This document shows, piece by piece, positions 43,913 to 52,869 of a stretch of 64,000 nt of DNA. The stretch is taken from NCBI GenBank assembly GCA_001899315.1, contig MOYA01000001.1, positions 3,080,251 through 3,144,250 on the forward strand. Direction: 5' to 3'. Below the pieces are notes generated by a model. It was given only the letters and a program-made list of their open reading frames with translations. It was not told where the DNA came from and searched no databases. Both the position numbers and the translations under genes were made by a program. Origin of the DNA: Candidatus Obscuribacter phosphatis (GTDB lineage Bacteria > Cyanobacteriota > Vampirovibrionia > Obscuribacterales > Obscuribacteraceae). Position 1 is the stretch's first letter. Each line of letters opens with the position of its first letter.

Positions 43913-44617
43913 ATGGCAGGACGTACTGACCATATTTGCAGCGGGAGAACTTGTATGTTTTGCCGGGTGCTGGAAAACCCGCAAAAAGTAAAGGGCGGAG
44001 CAGGCACCCGTGCTTATATGGACAATCAGGTCATCGAAAGAGTAAAAGAGCTGGAAGAACGCTCTCTCTTGACCACTACGGCGGCAGCCCTTTCCAATTC
44101 GGGCGGTGAAGATATTGAGCGCCTGGCCTTAATTGACTCACTGACCGATCTTTATAACAGTCGTACTTTTTTGAAAGAAATAAAAGACGAGTTGAAGCGG
44201 GCCAAGCGCTACAAACGCCCGGTTTCACTAATTATTGCCGGGGTTGACAACTTCGACGAAATGCAACGCAGCTTTGGCGCCATCACAGCTGATTCGGTGC
44301 TGAAATTGGTCGGTAGTGTCATCAAGTCTGCAGTGCGCGATGTTGACATTGCCGCCCGTTATTCAGCCGGCGAGTTCGCCATTATTTTGCCTGAAACCAA
44401 TGCCCAGGGAGCGGCAATTGTGGCTGAGAGAATTAGAAGCCGGGTGGCCAATCATGACATCACCCATAACTGGCACAATCTCAAAGTCAGCACTTCGGTG
44501 GGAGTGGCGGCTTTCCCGTCCCATGCCCGCGAACACGACGAACTGATACACCGAACCATTCAGGCTCTGGAGGCAGCCTTCCAAAAGGGAGGCAATCAGG
44601 TTGTTACCTCGGTATAA
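43913..44617 (+). CDS. Degenerate GGDEF-domain protein 1
   Basis: This 234-residue protein has an N-terminal unstructured part with CSGRTCMFCRV, a coiled segment and a GGDEF domain (about residues 75-234). The active-site loop reads RYSAGEFAI instead of RxGGDEF, so three of five residues are changed and cyclase activity is doubtful. Its usual substrate would be two GTP, giving c-di-GMP. The start is ATG 43913 with AAGGGG; GTG 43910 is an alternative. A paralog lies at 56322. It precedes secD by 77 bp. Confidence 0.85.
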   Translation: MAGRTDHICSGRTCMFCRVLENPQKVKGGAGTRAYMDNQVIERVKELEERSLLTTTAAALSNSGGEDIERLALIDSLTDLYNSRTFLKEIKDELKRAKRYKRPVSLIIAGVDNFDEMQRSFGAITADSVLKLVGSVIKSAVRDVDIAARYSAGEFAIILPETNAQGAAIVAERIRSRVANHDITHNWHNLKVSTSVGVAAFPSHAREHDELIHRTIQALEAAFQKGGNQVVTSV

Positions 44618-44694
44618 TCCCTGATTTCGGCGTACTTATTATAATGGGGAACTCTATCTACTAGAGTTTCCTAAATAAGGCTGTACTTTCAATA

Positions 44695-46284
44695 ATGAGC
44701 ATACTTGGACAGGCTGGCAGCAAGTCTCCCGGCAAGGTCGGGGGATCCGGACCAAACATAAAGGCCCTATTCAGCGACTGGAAACCGCTAACGGTTATTG
44801 CAGTTCTGATCTGGTCTCTGACCACATTGATTCAGGTGGTTCCCAATAAAACTGTAAAAGATTGGGAATACCTATCGTCTCTGAGCGGCGAACCGCTGCG
44901 CATGGAAATCATGAAGCGAGTCGAGAAATTGCCTGACTGGTCAAAGATGAACGACTATCAGAAAGAATTCGCCGTCAAGACCGAATATGAAAACGCCTCA
45001 ATCGGCAACAATATTCAGGTTTTGGGTCATGTCAAAGGCTATACGGTCTTTACCAACCTAAAACTCGGTCTAGACCTACGCGGCGGCAGCCAACTTCTTT
45101 TGCGAGCCATCCCGGCTCCGCCCAATGTGCCTGTCATAGACAACCATGTCATGCAAGGCGTCGAGACTGTCATCAACAACCGTATCAACTCTCTAGGCGT
45201 CTCTGAAACTCTGGTGCAAAGAGCCGGCAAAGATAGACTGATTGTTGAATTGCCCGGTATCAAAGATCCCCAGCAAGCCAAAGACCGCATCGGTACAACA
45301 GCTTTGCTCGAATTCAAAGAAATGGTCTTCACCTCTGAAGGCGGCATCGCCTGGAAAGATGTCGGTCTCACCGGCGCCGACTTCAAGCATGCTCAATCGA
45401 CCCCCACAGCCGGCACCTATCAAATTGATTTTGAATTTAAACCAGAAGGCGCCAAGAAATTCGGCGAATTGACCAAGCGCTTGGTCGGTCGCTATATCGG
45501 TATTTTTCTTGATGGCCAGCCGGTTGACCGCGGTCCTGACGGACGACCAATTCCAATCGAACGTTATCCCGGTGTGCGCGTCAATGAACCAATCACCGGC
45601 GGACGCGGTCAGATAACCGGTTCTTTCACCCAAGCGCAAGCAGCCGATCTGGCTTTAAAACTAAACGCCGGTGCCTTGCCTGTGCCGGTTGAAATTTTGG
45701 AAGAAAGATCGGTGGGCGCCACCCTCGGACAAGACTCTATACAAAAGAGCTTGCTGGCCGGGGCAGTCGGCATAGCGGCTGTAATGGTCTTTATGGTGGC
45801 AATTTACGGCTTGCCCGGCTTAATCGCCGACCTGGCTTTGATTCTTTATACAGTGGCGACACTGGCCATTTTCAAAACCGTACCGGTAACACTAACCTTG
45901 GCTGGTATAGCCGGTTTCATTCTCTCAATCGGTATGGCGGTGGACGCGAACATTCTAATCTTCGAAAGAACAAAAGAAGAACTGAATCGCGGTCGCAATC
46001 TTTATGTGGCTATCGAGAACGGCTTTGGCAGAGCCATGTCATCAATCTTCGACTCGAACGTCAATAGCCTTATCGCCTGCGGCGTGCTCATGATCTTCGG
46101 TACCTCAATCGTCAAAGGCTTCGCCGTCACCCTGGCCATCGGGGTGCTCGTCTCGATGTTCACTGCCATTTCGGCGACCCGCACCATGCTGCACCTAATC
46201 CCCAAAGAACGCGGACTTTTCGGCCATAGATTCGACGGCAAGAAAGTCTCGCAAGCCAGCAAGGAGACCTCCGATGCTAGATAA
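44695..46284 (+). CDS. secD: Protein translocase subunit SecD
   Basis: SecD, with SecF, uses the proton gradient to pull exported proteins through the Sec channel. The 529-residue protein has an N-terminal membrane helix (TVIAVLIWSLTTLIQVV) and the DLRGGSQLLLRA motif. The C-terminal membrane domain includes SIGMAVDANILIFERTKEEL. The stop overlaps the secF start by 11 bp. Length is in the family range. Confidence 0.95.
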   Translation: MSILGQAGSKSPGKVGGSGPNIKALFSDWKPLTVIAVLIWSLTTLIQVVPNKTVKDWEYLSSLSGEPLRMEIMKRVEKLPDWSKMNDYQKEFAVKTEYENASIGNNIQVLGHVKGYTVFTNLKLGLDLRGGSQLLLRAIPAPPNVPVIDNHVMQGVETVINNRINSLGVSETLVQRAGKDRLIVELPGIKDPQQAKDRIGTTALLEFKEMVFTSEGGIAWKDVGLTGADFKHAQSTPTAGTYQIDFEFKPEGAKKFGELTKRLVGRYIGIFLDGQPVDRGPDGRPIPIERYPGVRVNEPITGGRGQITGSFTQAQAADLALKLNAGALPVPVEILEERSVGATLGQDSIQKSLLAGAVGIAAVMVFMVAIYGLPGLIADLALILYTVATLAIFKTVPVTLTLAGIAGFILSIGMAVDANILIFERTKEELNRGRNLYVAIENGFGRAMSSIFDSNVNSLIACGVLMIFGTSIVKGFAVTLAIGVLVSMFTAISATRTMLHLIPKERGLFGHRFDGKKVSQASKETSDAR

Positions 46285-47236
46285 CGTAAAAGTTGACTTG
46301 GTCAAATACAGAAATATTTGGTTCGGCATTTCACTGCTTATAACCATCCCCGGTATCATCGGCATCATCGCCTGCATGAGCAAGTACCATGCCCCGCTCA
46401 AGCCTGGTATCGACTTTACCGGCGGCTCAATCTTGCAATATCAATTTGACAAGCCTGCCAGCCTGGAATCTGTAAGAGAAGTCTTGGATGAATGCGGCTT
46501 CCACGGTTCGCAAGTGCAGCAGGCCACCATATCAGGCAAAGAAGCCGTGGTCATGCGCACCAAATCTATCGATACTGAAGCTCAAAAAGCAGTTATAGAC
46601 AAAAAGCTTGTCGAAAAGCTGGGCACATTCAAATCAATTTCAGTAGACAAAGTCACTGCCACAATTGGTCCTGAACTATTGACCAATGGTCTGGTGTCTT
46701 TGCTTGTCACCTTTGGCGGCATGGTTGCCTACATCAGTTATCGTTTCAAATTTGACTTTGCCATCTGTGCCATCGCCGCCTTAGTGCACGACATCACAGT
46801 TCTGGTAGGAGTATTCGCCCTATTGGGCTATCTCTTCGGCACCGAAGTAGATAGCTTGTTCATCTCGGCTGTGCTCACCGTGATTGGCTTTTCTGTGCAC
46901 GATACCATCGTCGTCTTCGACCGTGTCAGAGAAAACGCCAAGTTTGTGGGCAGCAAAGTTGTCGATCCAAAAACCAAAGAAGAATACAAAAAGACCTTTG
47001 GCGACGTGGCCAACGATAGCGTTAGTCAGACTCTTGCTCGTTCAATTTACACATCTTTAACGGTTGTGATCACACTTACAGCCCTCTATTTCTTGGGCGG
47101 AGTCACCACCAAAGACTTCGTGTTAGCCATGCTCATCGGTATCATATCCGGTACCTATTCATCTATTTTCAACGCCAGCTGCCTGCTCGTCTGGTGGCGC
47201 GAACAAAAATCCAAAAGCACACCAAAAGCCGCCTAA
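46274..47236 (+). CDS. secF: Protein translocase subunit SecF
   Basis: SecF pairs with SecD in the membrane. The 320-residue protein has GIDFTGGSILQYQ, and the membrane segment VIGFSVHDTIVVFDRVRENA, both family signatures. Six membrane helices are predicted. It overlaps secD by 11 bp and is followed 10 bp later by a small protein gene that may be cotranscribed. Confidence 0.95.
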   Translation: MLDNVKVDLVKYRNIWFGISLLITIPGIIGIIACMSKYHAPLKPGIDFTGGSILQYQFDKPASLESVREVLDECGFHGSQVQQATISGKEAVVMRTKSIDTEAQKAVIDKKLVEKLGTFKSISVDKVTATIGPELLTNGLVSLLVTFGGMVAYISYRFKFDFAICAIAALVHDITVLVGVFALLGYLFGTEVDSLFISAVLTVIGFSVHDTIVVFDRVRENAKFVGSKVVDPKTKEEYKKTFGDVANDSVSQTLARSIYTSLTVVITLTALYFLGGVTTKDFVLAMLIGIISGTYSSIFNASCLLVWWREQKSKSTPKAA

Positions 47237-47246
47237 GAGGATAACC

Positions 47247-47534
47247 ATGCCCGAAAATTTATCTGAAGACCAGAAATGGGAACTCCTGACCCGCTCTGAA
47301 AAGCTGGGAGAGGTGCTGCTCAAACAGGGTAAACTTACCCTCGGTCAGCTGGAAGAACTAATCAAAGAACAAGAGCGAACCGAGTCTCCCATAGGCGAGT
47401 TGATTCTCTCTAAAGGCTGGATGACCAGACAAGAGTTGCTGGCCGCCCTCGATCTGCAACACAAAACAGACCAAGCAATCATCGATTCTCTCACTGAGAT
47501 GATTCAACGCAACACCAGCGAAGAAAACAAATAG
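47247..47534 (+). CDS. Small MshEN-like protein (GspE/PilB N-terminal domain)
   Basis: This 95-residue protein resembles the first domain of type II/type IV pilus ATPases (MshEN), which in some proteins binds c-di-GMP. Two repeats of the family pattern are visible: KLGEVLLKQGKLTLGQLEEL and PIGELILSKGWMTRQELLAA. No ATPase part follows, so it stands alone. It begins 10 bp after secF and may act with the Sec machinery or with the degenerate GGDEF proteins (inference). Confidence 0.7.
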   Translation: MPENLSEDQKWELLTRSEKLGEVLLKQGKLTLGQLEELIKEQERTESPIGELILSKGWMTRQELLAALDLQHKTDQAIIDSLTEMIQRNTSEENK

Positions 47535-47600
47535 GCAACCGCATAAATAATTGGAATCCCGATAGATTAGCCGGTATCTCCCACATCTCAGGAATACGAT

Positions 47601-49004
47601 TTGTCGGAAAGTGAAAGTGAAAACAAAAACCCAAATGTCGACGTCGCTTTAAGACGTTGCGAATTGCTTGGCGAGCAAGGCCGCTTTAAAGAAGCCAGGC
47701 AAGAAGCCCTGGCGGTCTTGGCGATTGAACCAGACAACCTTCCGGCGGCGCGGCTTTTGGCCTACTGCCACTGGGCCCTAGGTGACAATAGCGAAGCGAT
47801 AAACGTTTGCGAACAGACTCTCGCCTACTGCCCGACCGATATAGCGACGCTCAAGACCCTTGGACAAATCTACCGGTCGATGAAACTCTTTGAGAAGAGC
47901 CAAGCCTATTTTTTGGACGCTCTCAATCTAGATCCGGAAGACGAAAATACCCATCTAAATTTATCGATTCTCTACTTGGCCATGGAAGACCCCGAGGCAG
48001 GCCTTTCCTATGCCCAAAGTGGTCTCGAAATCGCTCCAGACAACCCAGACTTATTGGTCAACCAAGCCTGCGCCTATTGGGCTCTCAATCGCCACGAAGA
48101 AGCTCGAAACACCTGTCGTACCGCTCTGGAATTGGCGCCAAATAATGCACTCTATCACTACGATTACGCTCTCTTTAATGAAAGCTATAACCGCCAACTG
48201 GCTCTTGAACATGTAAAAGAAGCGCTAAGGCTAAATCCAAACGATAAAAGGGCGCAGACACTTTTAGTCAACTTATTGCAAGATGAAAATCGACTGGTGG
48301 CACCACTGCTCAAATTTATCGAGGAAATCAGCCGAAAGCAAAACGAAATCGCCAGCCAAGAAGGCCGCAATGTCTTTCTTGAATATGCCGCCTTACTCGC
48401 TCTGGTTATCCCACTTTTTCTATGTTACACGCTCTCAATTTTCTTACTGCGCCTGACTAGCTCAGCCAAACTTTTACCCCCAAGCTGGGTAAAAATCAAC
48501 AACTATTCACTCTTTGGTCTAGCTGTCTTTGTCTTACTGACCGGCGGCATCTTTACTATGGTTGAATTTGCCCAAGCGAAAGAACGGGCGGAAAGACAGG
48601 CTCTGGTAGTAACAAAAGCCAATGCCGGTGAGTCTTTTATTAGATTTAGAAAGCAGTTTGTCAGTGGTAAAAAACTAAGCGGCAGCCGGCAAGATTTTGA
48701 AACTCTCTATCAAATAGAAAAAGAAAGAACCCCTCAAAACCCTGAAAGACGGCTGCTAACAACATTCTGGCTGGGCATCATCGAGGCCAGTTTGATCAGC
48801 CCGCTCAAGGCTCTTGCCTATTTTGACGAAGCCGAAAAACTGGCTGAAGCCGCCTGCGACAGAAGCGATCTAGATTCCAGATTTCGTTTCATTTGCACCC
48901 AAAGACTTTTGCAAGCCTATAAGAACTACGTCACAGGCAAAAGCAAAACCGAGCCCGATAGACCAGACTGGCTAAATACCGCGGGTGATATCAAAAGAAA
49001 ATGA
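47601..49004 (+). CDS. TPR membrane protein 1 of three
   Basis: This 467-residue protein has five or more TPR repeats in the N-terminal half (LAIEPDNLPAARLLAYCHWA), then two membrane helices (YAALLALVIPLFLCYTLS and SLFGLAVFVLLTGGIFTM) and a C-terminal helical part. It is read from TTG 47601 behind AGGA. The following gene overlaps by 4 bp (ATGA). It is part of a trio of TPR proteins that carry their membrane helices in the C-terminal half. The function is unknown. Confidence 0.8.
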   Translation: MSESESENKNPNVDVALRRCELLGEQGRFKEARQEALAVLAIEPDNLPAARLLAYCHWALGDNSEAINVCEQTLAYCPTDIATLKTLGQIYRSMKLFEKSQAYFLDALNLDPEDENTHLNLSILYLAMEDPEAGLSYAQSGLEIAPDNPDLLVNQACAYWALNRHEEARNTCRTALELAPNNALYHYDYALFNESYNRQLALEHVKEALRLNPNDKRAQTLLVNLLQDENRLVAPLLKFIEEISRKQNEIASQEGRNVFLEYAALLALVIPLFLCYTLSIFLLRLTSSAKLLPPSWVKINNYSLFGLAVFVLLTGGIFTMVEFAQAKERAERQALVVTKANAGESFIRFRKQFVSGKKLSGSRQDFETLYQIEKERTPQNPERRLLTTFWLGIIEASLISPLKALAYFDEAEKLAEAACDRSDLDSRFRFICTQRLLQAYKNYVTGKSKTEPDRPDWLNTAGDIKRK

Positions 49005-50359
49005 GCGATAAGTTTAGTCACGCCGAAATAGCCGAAGCACTCTTAAATAAGGGAGACTATTCCGCCGCCGAAAAAGAGTTTCAAAAAGCGCGCAAAGCAG
49101 GCGAGCTAGACCTTAAGGGTAAGTGTCGACATCTGGAAGCTAAGGCGCTGGTCAGTTTCTCCTCGGAAAGTAGAATTGAGCTGCGTGAGCTGCAAAAAAT
49201 AAGTACAACAGAGCCGGCTCTAACTAGAGTCGCCGGCATAATCGCCTTTCAAAACAAAGAATACAAACTGACTCTTAGCAAATTGGTCGAATATCTAAAG
49301 CTTGCCCCGGCAGACACTTTCGCCTATGGCTTTGCCCTTGAGGCAGCGCGGCGCAGCCGCAGCTGGAAGAAGCTGAAAGAGCTGGCTGAGCAATATTTCG
49401 AATACTGCCAAGATGAAAAGAAAGCCAATGCCCTCTTTTATCTGGCACTCTATCACATAAGTAAGCGCGAAGACGACGAAGCCAGACAGGTGCTCAACCA
49501 AGCCCTTGAGCTTGACGACAAAAATGGCAATTGCTTGGCTGCTCTAGCCCGGCTCGACTGCCTGACCGGCAGATACGAGGCGGCCGCAGAAAACTTGAGA
49601 AAAACTTTTGCCATAGATCAAGGCAATGAATTTGCCCAAGAGACACTAATCATCAACCAGAAAGGCAGGTCGCCCCTGCTTGCCTTTATTTATTCGATGC
49701 TCTGGTATCTCTATATAGTGCCGCGATTGACCATCGAAAGACTGCGGTTGGTCAATATACTTATACTGTTTGTTTTGGCCTTACCTTTTCTCTTTCTTTG
49801 GACCATTTCAGAACTGGCTCTATTTGCCCTGCGACTAGATCGCAAACTAGAAAGCCAGATGCCGGTCAAACTGCTCTCACAGAACGCCTATTCTCTACCG
49901 GCTATCTTATTTCTGCTCTTGATATTTTACGGACCATCATTACTGAAAAGCGACGAAAGTGAAATACTAGAGCGCCAGCTGGCACCACCGGTGAAGGCAA
50001 TTAGCCGGGAAGAGCAACTAGAAAAAGACAATATAGAAGAAAAAGCGATAACCAAAAACTATGATGAGTGGCTGGATAAAGGTTTTGCCGACTCAGACAG
50101 CACTTGGGTTTTGGTCGACTATGAACTGCGCAAGAAAGAAAAAGACGAGCTGCGTCTGGCTTATTTGCTGGCGATTACAGCTGAAAGCGAGATAGAATAT
50201 CGCGCCGAAGTTTTGTATAAATTAGCCTTGAACTTAGCCGAGAAATGGCAGCAAGAAAATCTGGTCGAATATTTGGACAAACGTCTCACTACCCTTAGAA
50301 GCAGCCACACTAAAGGCGATGGTCCCCCGCCTTGGCTGGGTGAGAGGCTGAACAAATAA
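49001..50359 (+). CDS. TPR membrane protein 2 of three
   Basis: This 452-residue protein has TPR-like helical repeats in the N-terminal half (EIAEALLNKGDYSAAEKEFQ), then membrane helices near residues 245-270 (LVNILILFVLALPFLFLWTI) and 300-320 (YSLPAILFLLLIFYGPSL). A charged C-terminal soluble region follows. It overlaps the upstream gene by 4 bp and the downstream gene begins 25 bp later. The shared layout suggests a common complex at the membrane. Confidence 0.8.
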   Translation: MSDKFSHAEIAEALLNKGDYSAAEKEFQKARKAGELDLKGKCRHLEAKALVSFSSESRIELRELQKISTTEPALTRVAGIIAFQNKEYKLTLSKLVEYLKLAPADTFAYGFALEAARRSRSWKKLKELAEQYFEYCQDEKKANALFYLALYHISKREDDEARQVLNQALELDDKNGNCLAALARLDCLTGRYEAAAENLRKTFAIDQGNEFAQETLIINQKGRSPLLAFIYSMLWYLYIVPRLTIERLRLVNILILFVLALPFLFLWTISELALFALRLDRKLESQMPVKLLSQNAYSLPAILFLLLIFYGPSLLKSDESEILERQLAPPVKAISREEQLEKDNIEEKAITKNYDEWLDKGFADSDSTWVLVDYELRKKEKDELRLAYLLAITAESEIEYRAEVLYKLALNLAEKWQQENLVEYLDKRLTTLRSSHTKGDGPPPWLGERLNK

Positions 50360-50384
50360 CTTAGTGAGTAGATTGTAAAAGACT

Positions 50385-51332
50385 ATGGCATCAGCTAGAC
50401 AAACTGCTTACTATTATTATGACAGCTGCCAATATCCCCAGGCTCTAACGGCATTAAAAGACGCACTGATTGAAGATCCGGATGATATCGGCCTGCTCAA
50501 TATGCTGGCGGTTACTTTCGCAGAACTGAAGCAGTTTGAGCTAGCCAATCAAGTAATCACCAGAGCCCTCTCTTTAGACCCTAACTTTGCACATACGGTA
50601 GGGAACTGCGCCTTTATCTATCTAAGCCAGGGCAATCTAATAGAAGCAGCCAAACACCTAGATAATCTTCTTACTCTGGATCCGCAAGACTATTATGTGC
50701 ACTTGCTCTTTGCCGTGCTGGAAGAACAGAGACAAAACTATCTAAAAATGCGTGACTACGCCTACAAAGCAACCAAGCTAAACCCAACTTCCGCGGAGGC
50801 TTTAGAATATTATGCCAAAGCCCAGATTTATTTAGATCAAACAGAAGACGCCAGAGAGATACTGCAAGCCGCTTTGGCTCTCAACCCTGAGGATAGCAGG
50901 CTGCACAGAATTTTCGGACAGCTCTCGTATGAAAGTGGCGATCCAGAAAAAGCCTACCACAGCTTAAAAGAAGCACTCAGACTCAACCCGCACAATCTAA
51001 GCGATGCCGAGCTTTTTATAGAAGCGCTCAAGGCTCGCAAAAATATTGTCTATGGGGCAATTAGCGACATGCTGCTTTATCAGAGAGGCAAGGGACAACA
51101 ACTGGTGCAGGAAGCACTGAGCACGCCCTTCACTTTTCTACCGGCGCTTGTAGTGATACTCTTTGCCAATATTTTGAAAGAACTAGCCACCCTCATTTTC
51201 AGGTTTGACAAAAACGTAGCCCGCTATATTAGTCCTGAAATTAAACGAGCCAATTCCCGCAATCTCTTGGGCTTTCTTTTGCTTTTTGCCTGTCTCTTTA
51301 TCTCGCTCAAATTTATACTATCGGGGCAATAA
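50385..51332 (+). CDS. TPR membrane protein 3 of three
   Basis: This 315-residue protein has six TPR repeats (IGLLNMLAVTFAELKQFELA, HTVGNCAFIYLSQGNLIEAA) and ends in two hydrophobic segments (FTFLPALVVILFANILKEL and LLGFLLLFACLFISLKFIL). It is the last of the trio, 25 bp after gene 2. No enzyme domain is present. It likely binds other proteins at the membrane. Confidence 0.8.
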   Translation: MASARQTAYYYYDSCQYPQALTALKDALIEDPDDIGLLNMLAVTFAELKQFELANQVITRALSLDPNFAHTVGNCAFIYLSQGNLIEAAKHLDNLLTLDPQDYYVHLLFAVLEEQRQNYLKMRDYAYKATKLNPTSAEALEYYAKAQIYLDQTEDAREILQAALALNPEDSRLHRIFGQLSYESGDPEKAYHSLKEALRLNPHNLSDAELFIEALKARKNIVYGAISDMLLYQRGKGQQLVQEALSTPFTFLPALVVILFANILKELATLIFRFDKNVARYISPEIKRANSRNLLGFLLLFACLFISLKFILSGQ

Positions 51333-51432
51333 CCCGACTTTAGATAAAGCTGAACTGGCGAGTAACAGGGCAATTTGTTTGAGATTTGTCTATACAGGGC
51401 ATGATCTCCTGGCAAAAGCTTTTAGGAGACAC

Positions 51433-52005
51433 ATGATGGCAGGCAAACACGTCGAAGCAAACGAAGATCAAGGAAGAGGCAAGCAAGACGGCGGACACAC
51501 AAGCGCCTTGCACGCAGATGCTTACAGCCCGACGCTTAATCATCGAGTAATGAATTCCGACGGCACTATCGCCCCGGGTAAATGTTCAGCCGGTCCGAAA
51601 CTTACCGATTTGACCATAGATGTGGGCAATGTTCATGTTTACGATACGCCCCGGCGCGATGCTTCGGCGGCAGAAAGAGCGGCGGCAGCCAAAAGAGAAA
51701 TGCCCATTTCAAATGAACATTTCAGAGATCTGGTCAAAAAAGGTGCTGAGTACATCGCCATCAATGGTCCAAACTTCAACATTCAAATGCGCAACGCTCT
51801 AGACGAAGCAAACCAGAGCGATAAATCGAAAAAGACAGGTCACAAGCATGTGGACGACATGCTCAAATATATAAACAAAGAGCTTTGCGGCACATCATAT
51901 ACACTCGGGCGCCAAGGCAACAAGGTAATTGTCTATGACACACACTATGACAATAAACCAGCCGGCAAATGGGATCTCGACAAAAAAGCCTGGGACCGCA
52001 AATAA
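51433..52005 (+). CDS. Protein of unknown function (190 residues)
   Basis: I do not recognise this protein. Residues ~60-190 carry a helical part and a segment CGTSYTLGRQGNKVIVYDTH that could be a small beta domain. The N-terminus is charged and His-rich, and no signal is present. The start at ATG 51433 or 51436 is supported by AGGAG (51424-51428); the upstream frame overlaps the end of the TPR gene and lacks a ribosome site. A tandem repeat lies just after its stop. Confidence 0.6.
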   Translation: MMAGKHVEANEDQGRGKQDGGHTSALHADAYSPTLNHRVMNSDGTIAPGKCSAGPKLTDLTIDVGNVHVYDTPRRDASAAERAAAAKREMPISNEHFRDLVKKGAEYIAINGPNFNIQMRNALDEANQSDKSKKTGHKHVDDMLKYINKELCGTSYTLGRQGNKVIVYDTHYDNKPAGKWDLDKKAWDRK

Positions 52006-52026
52006 AAAGCGGCAGCAGCGGCTCTG

Positions 52027-52090
52027 GCTTGAATAATAGCTAGCTTGATTAACAGTTGGCTTGATTAATAATTGGCTCGTTTACTAAAAC
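52027..52090 (+). repeat. 16-bp tandem repeat array
   Basis: Four adjacent 16-bp units begin with GCTTGA or GCTCG: 52027-52042, 52043-52058, 52059-52074 and a degenerate 52075-52090. Units 2 and 3 (GCTTGATTAACAGTTG and GCTTGATTAATAATTG) differ at two or three bases. It fills the 95-bp gap between two genes facing each other and contains no coding signal. Confidence 0.85.
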
Positions 52091-52100
52091 AAGACCTTGC

Positions 52101-52433
52101 CTATTTAGAAGAATAGATATGCATTTCTATTTCTTGCAAGGTCGCCATGCCGTCCTTGATTGACTCTTCCACCACAGCTAGAAAATCTTGAATTTTCTCG
52201 GCTGTATCGCTCAATTCCACCACCACCGGCAGGTTTGAAGCGAGATCGAGAATCTTGGAAGTATGAACCTGAGAATGGGCACCGAAGCCCATGATGCCGC
52301 GAAAGACGGTAGCACCGGCGATACCACGATGACGAGCCTCGTTCACCAACCATTCATATAATGGTCTGCCATTTTTCTTTTCAGACTCACCGATGAAAAT
52401 TCTCAGCAAAAGCCCGGCTTTCTTATCGACCAT
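52101..52433 (-). CDS. DUF190 protein (CrcB-linked)
   Basis: This 110-residue protein matches DUF190, a PII-like fold often found next to fluoride channel genes. It has LLLRIFIGESEKKNGRPLYE and the core TVFRGIMGFGAHSQVHTS. It lies 8 bp downstream of crcB, as usual. The name is a family call; its role in fluoride handling is inferred from context. No catalytic residues are obvious. Confidence 0.88.
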   Translation of the reverse strand: MVDKKAGLLLRIFIGESEKKNGRPLYEWLVNEARHRGIAGATVFRGIMGFGAHSQVHTSKILDLASNLPVVVELSDTAEKIQDFLAVVEESIKDGMATLQEIEMHIYSSK

Positions 52434-52441
52434 CTCTCAAC

Positions 52442-52816
52442 CTATAGCAAACGTGCAAGTACAATACCCAACCAGACAAAAATCAGCCCCAGAGCCAATT
52501 GGCCAAAGGCATTCAGAAGAGACAACCAGATTTCGCCATCCTTAATCAGCTGCACCGTTTCATAACCAAAGCTTGAGAAGGTGGTGAAACCGCCCAAGAC
52601 TCCCACAGTGAGAAACAAGCGGACGTCGCCACCCAGAGCGGTTTTTGTTTCAGCCAGCTGGGCAATCAAGCCAATCAAAAAACAGCCAACCATGTTGACA
52701 AAGAAGGTCCCGATGGGAAAACCCAATTCGGGGAAGAACTTATGCAAATTGGTGGAGGACAAGTAGCGACAAACGCCACCCAAACCTGCACCGAGAAAAA
52801 CATAAAGAAACTGCAT
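52442..52816 (-). CDS. crcB: Fluoride exporter CrcB/Fluc
   Basis: CrcB forms a small membrane channel that exports fluoride. The 124-residue protein has four membrane helices and the motif GGFTTFSSFGYETV, close to the conserved GxTTFSTF. The ATG at 52816 follows GAGGGG; the frame also opens at TTG 52828. I looked for a fluoride riboswitch upstream and saw none, as only ~50 bp separates it from queG. It is followed by the DUF190 gene. Confidence 0.93.
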   Translation of the reverse strand: MQFLYVFLGAGLGGVCRYLSSTNLHKFFPELGFPIGTFFVNMVGCFLIGLIAQLAETKTALGGDVRLFLTVGVLGGFTTFSSFGYETVQLIKDGEIWLSLLNAFGQLALGLIFVWLGIVLARLL

Positions 52817-52869
52817 GACACCCCTCAAGAGCAGCTTATTATACTCTGTAAAGTCTTACAGTCAAAAGT

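Noticed and set aside
52027..52090. CRISPR array
   Set aside because: Repeat units are directly adjacent without spacers and are not identical.
52817..52869. Fluoride riboswitch upstream of crcB
   Set aside because: Only ~50 bp separates crcB from queG and none of the conserved elements could be found.
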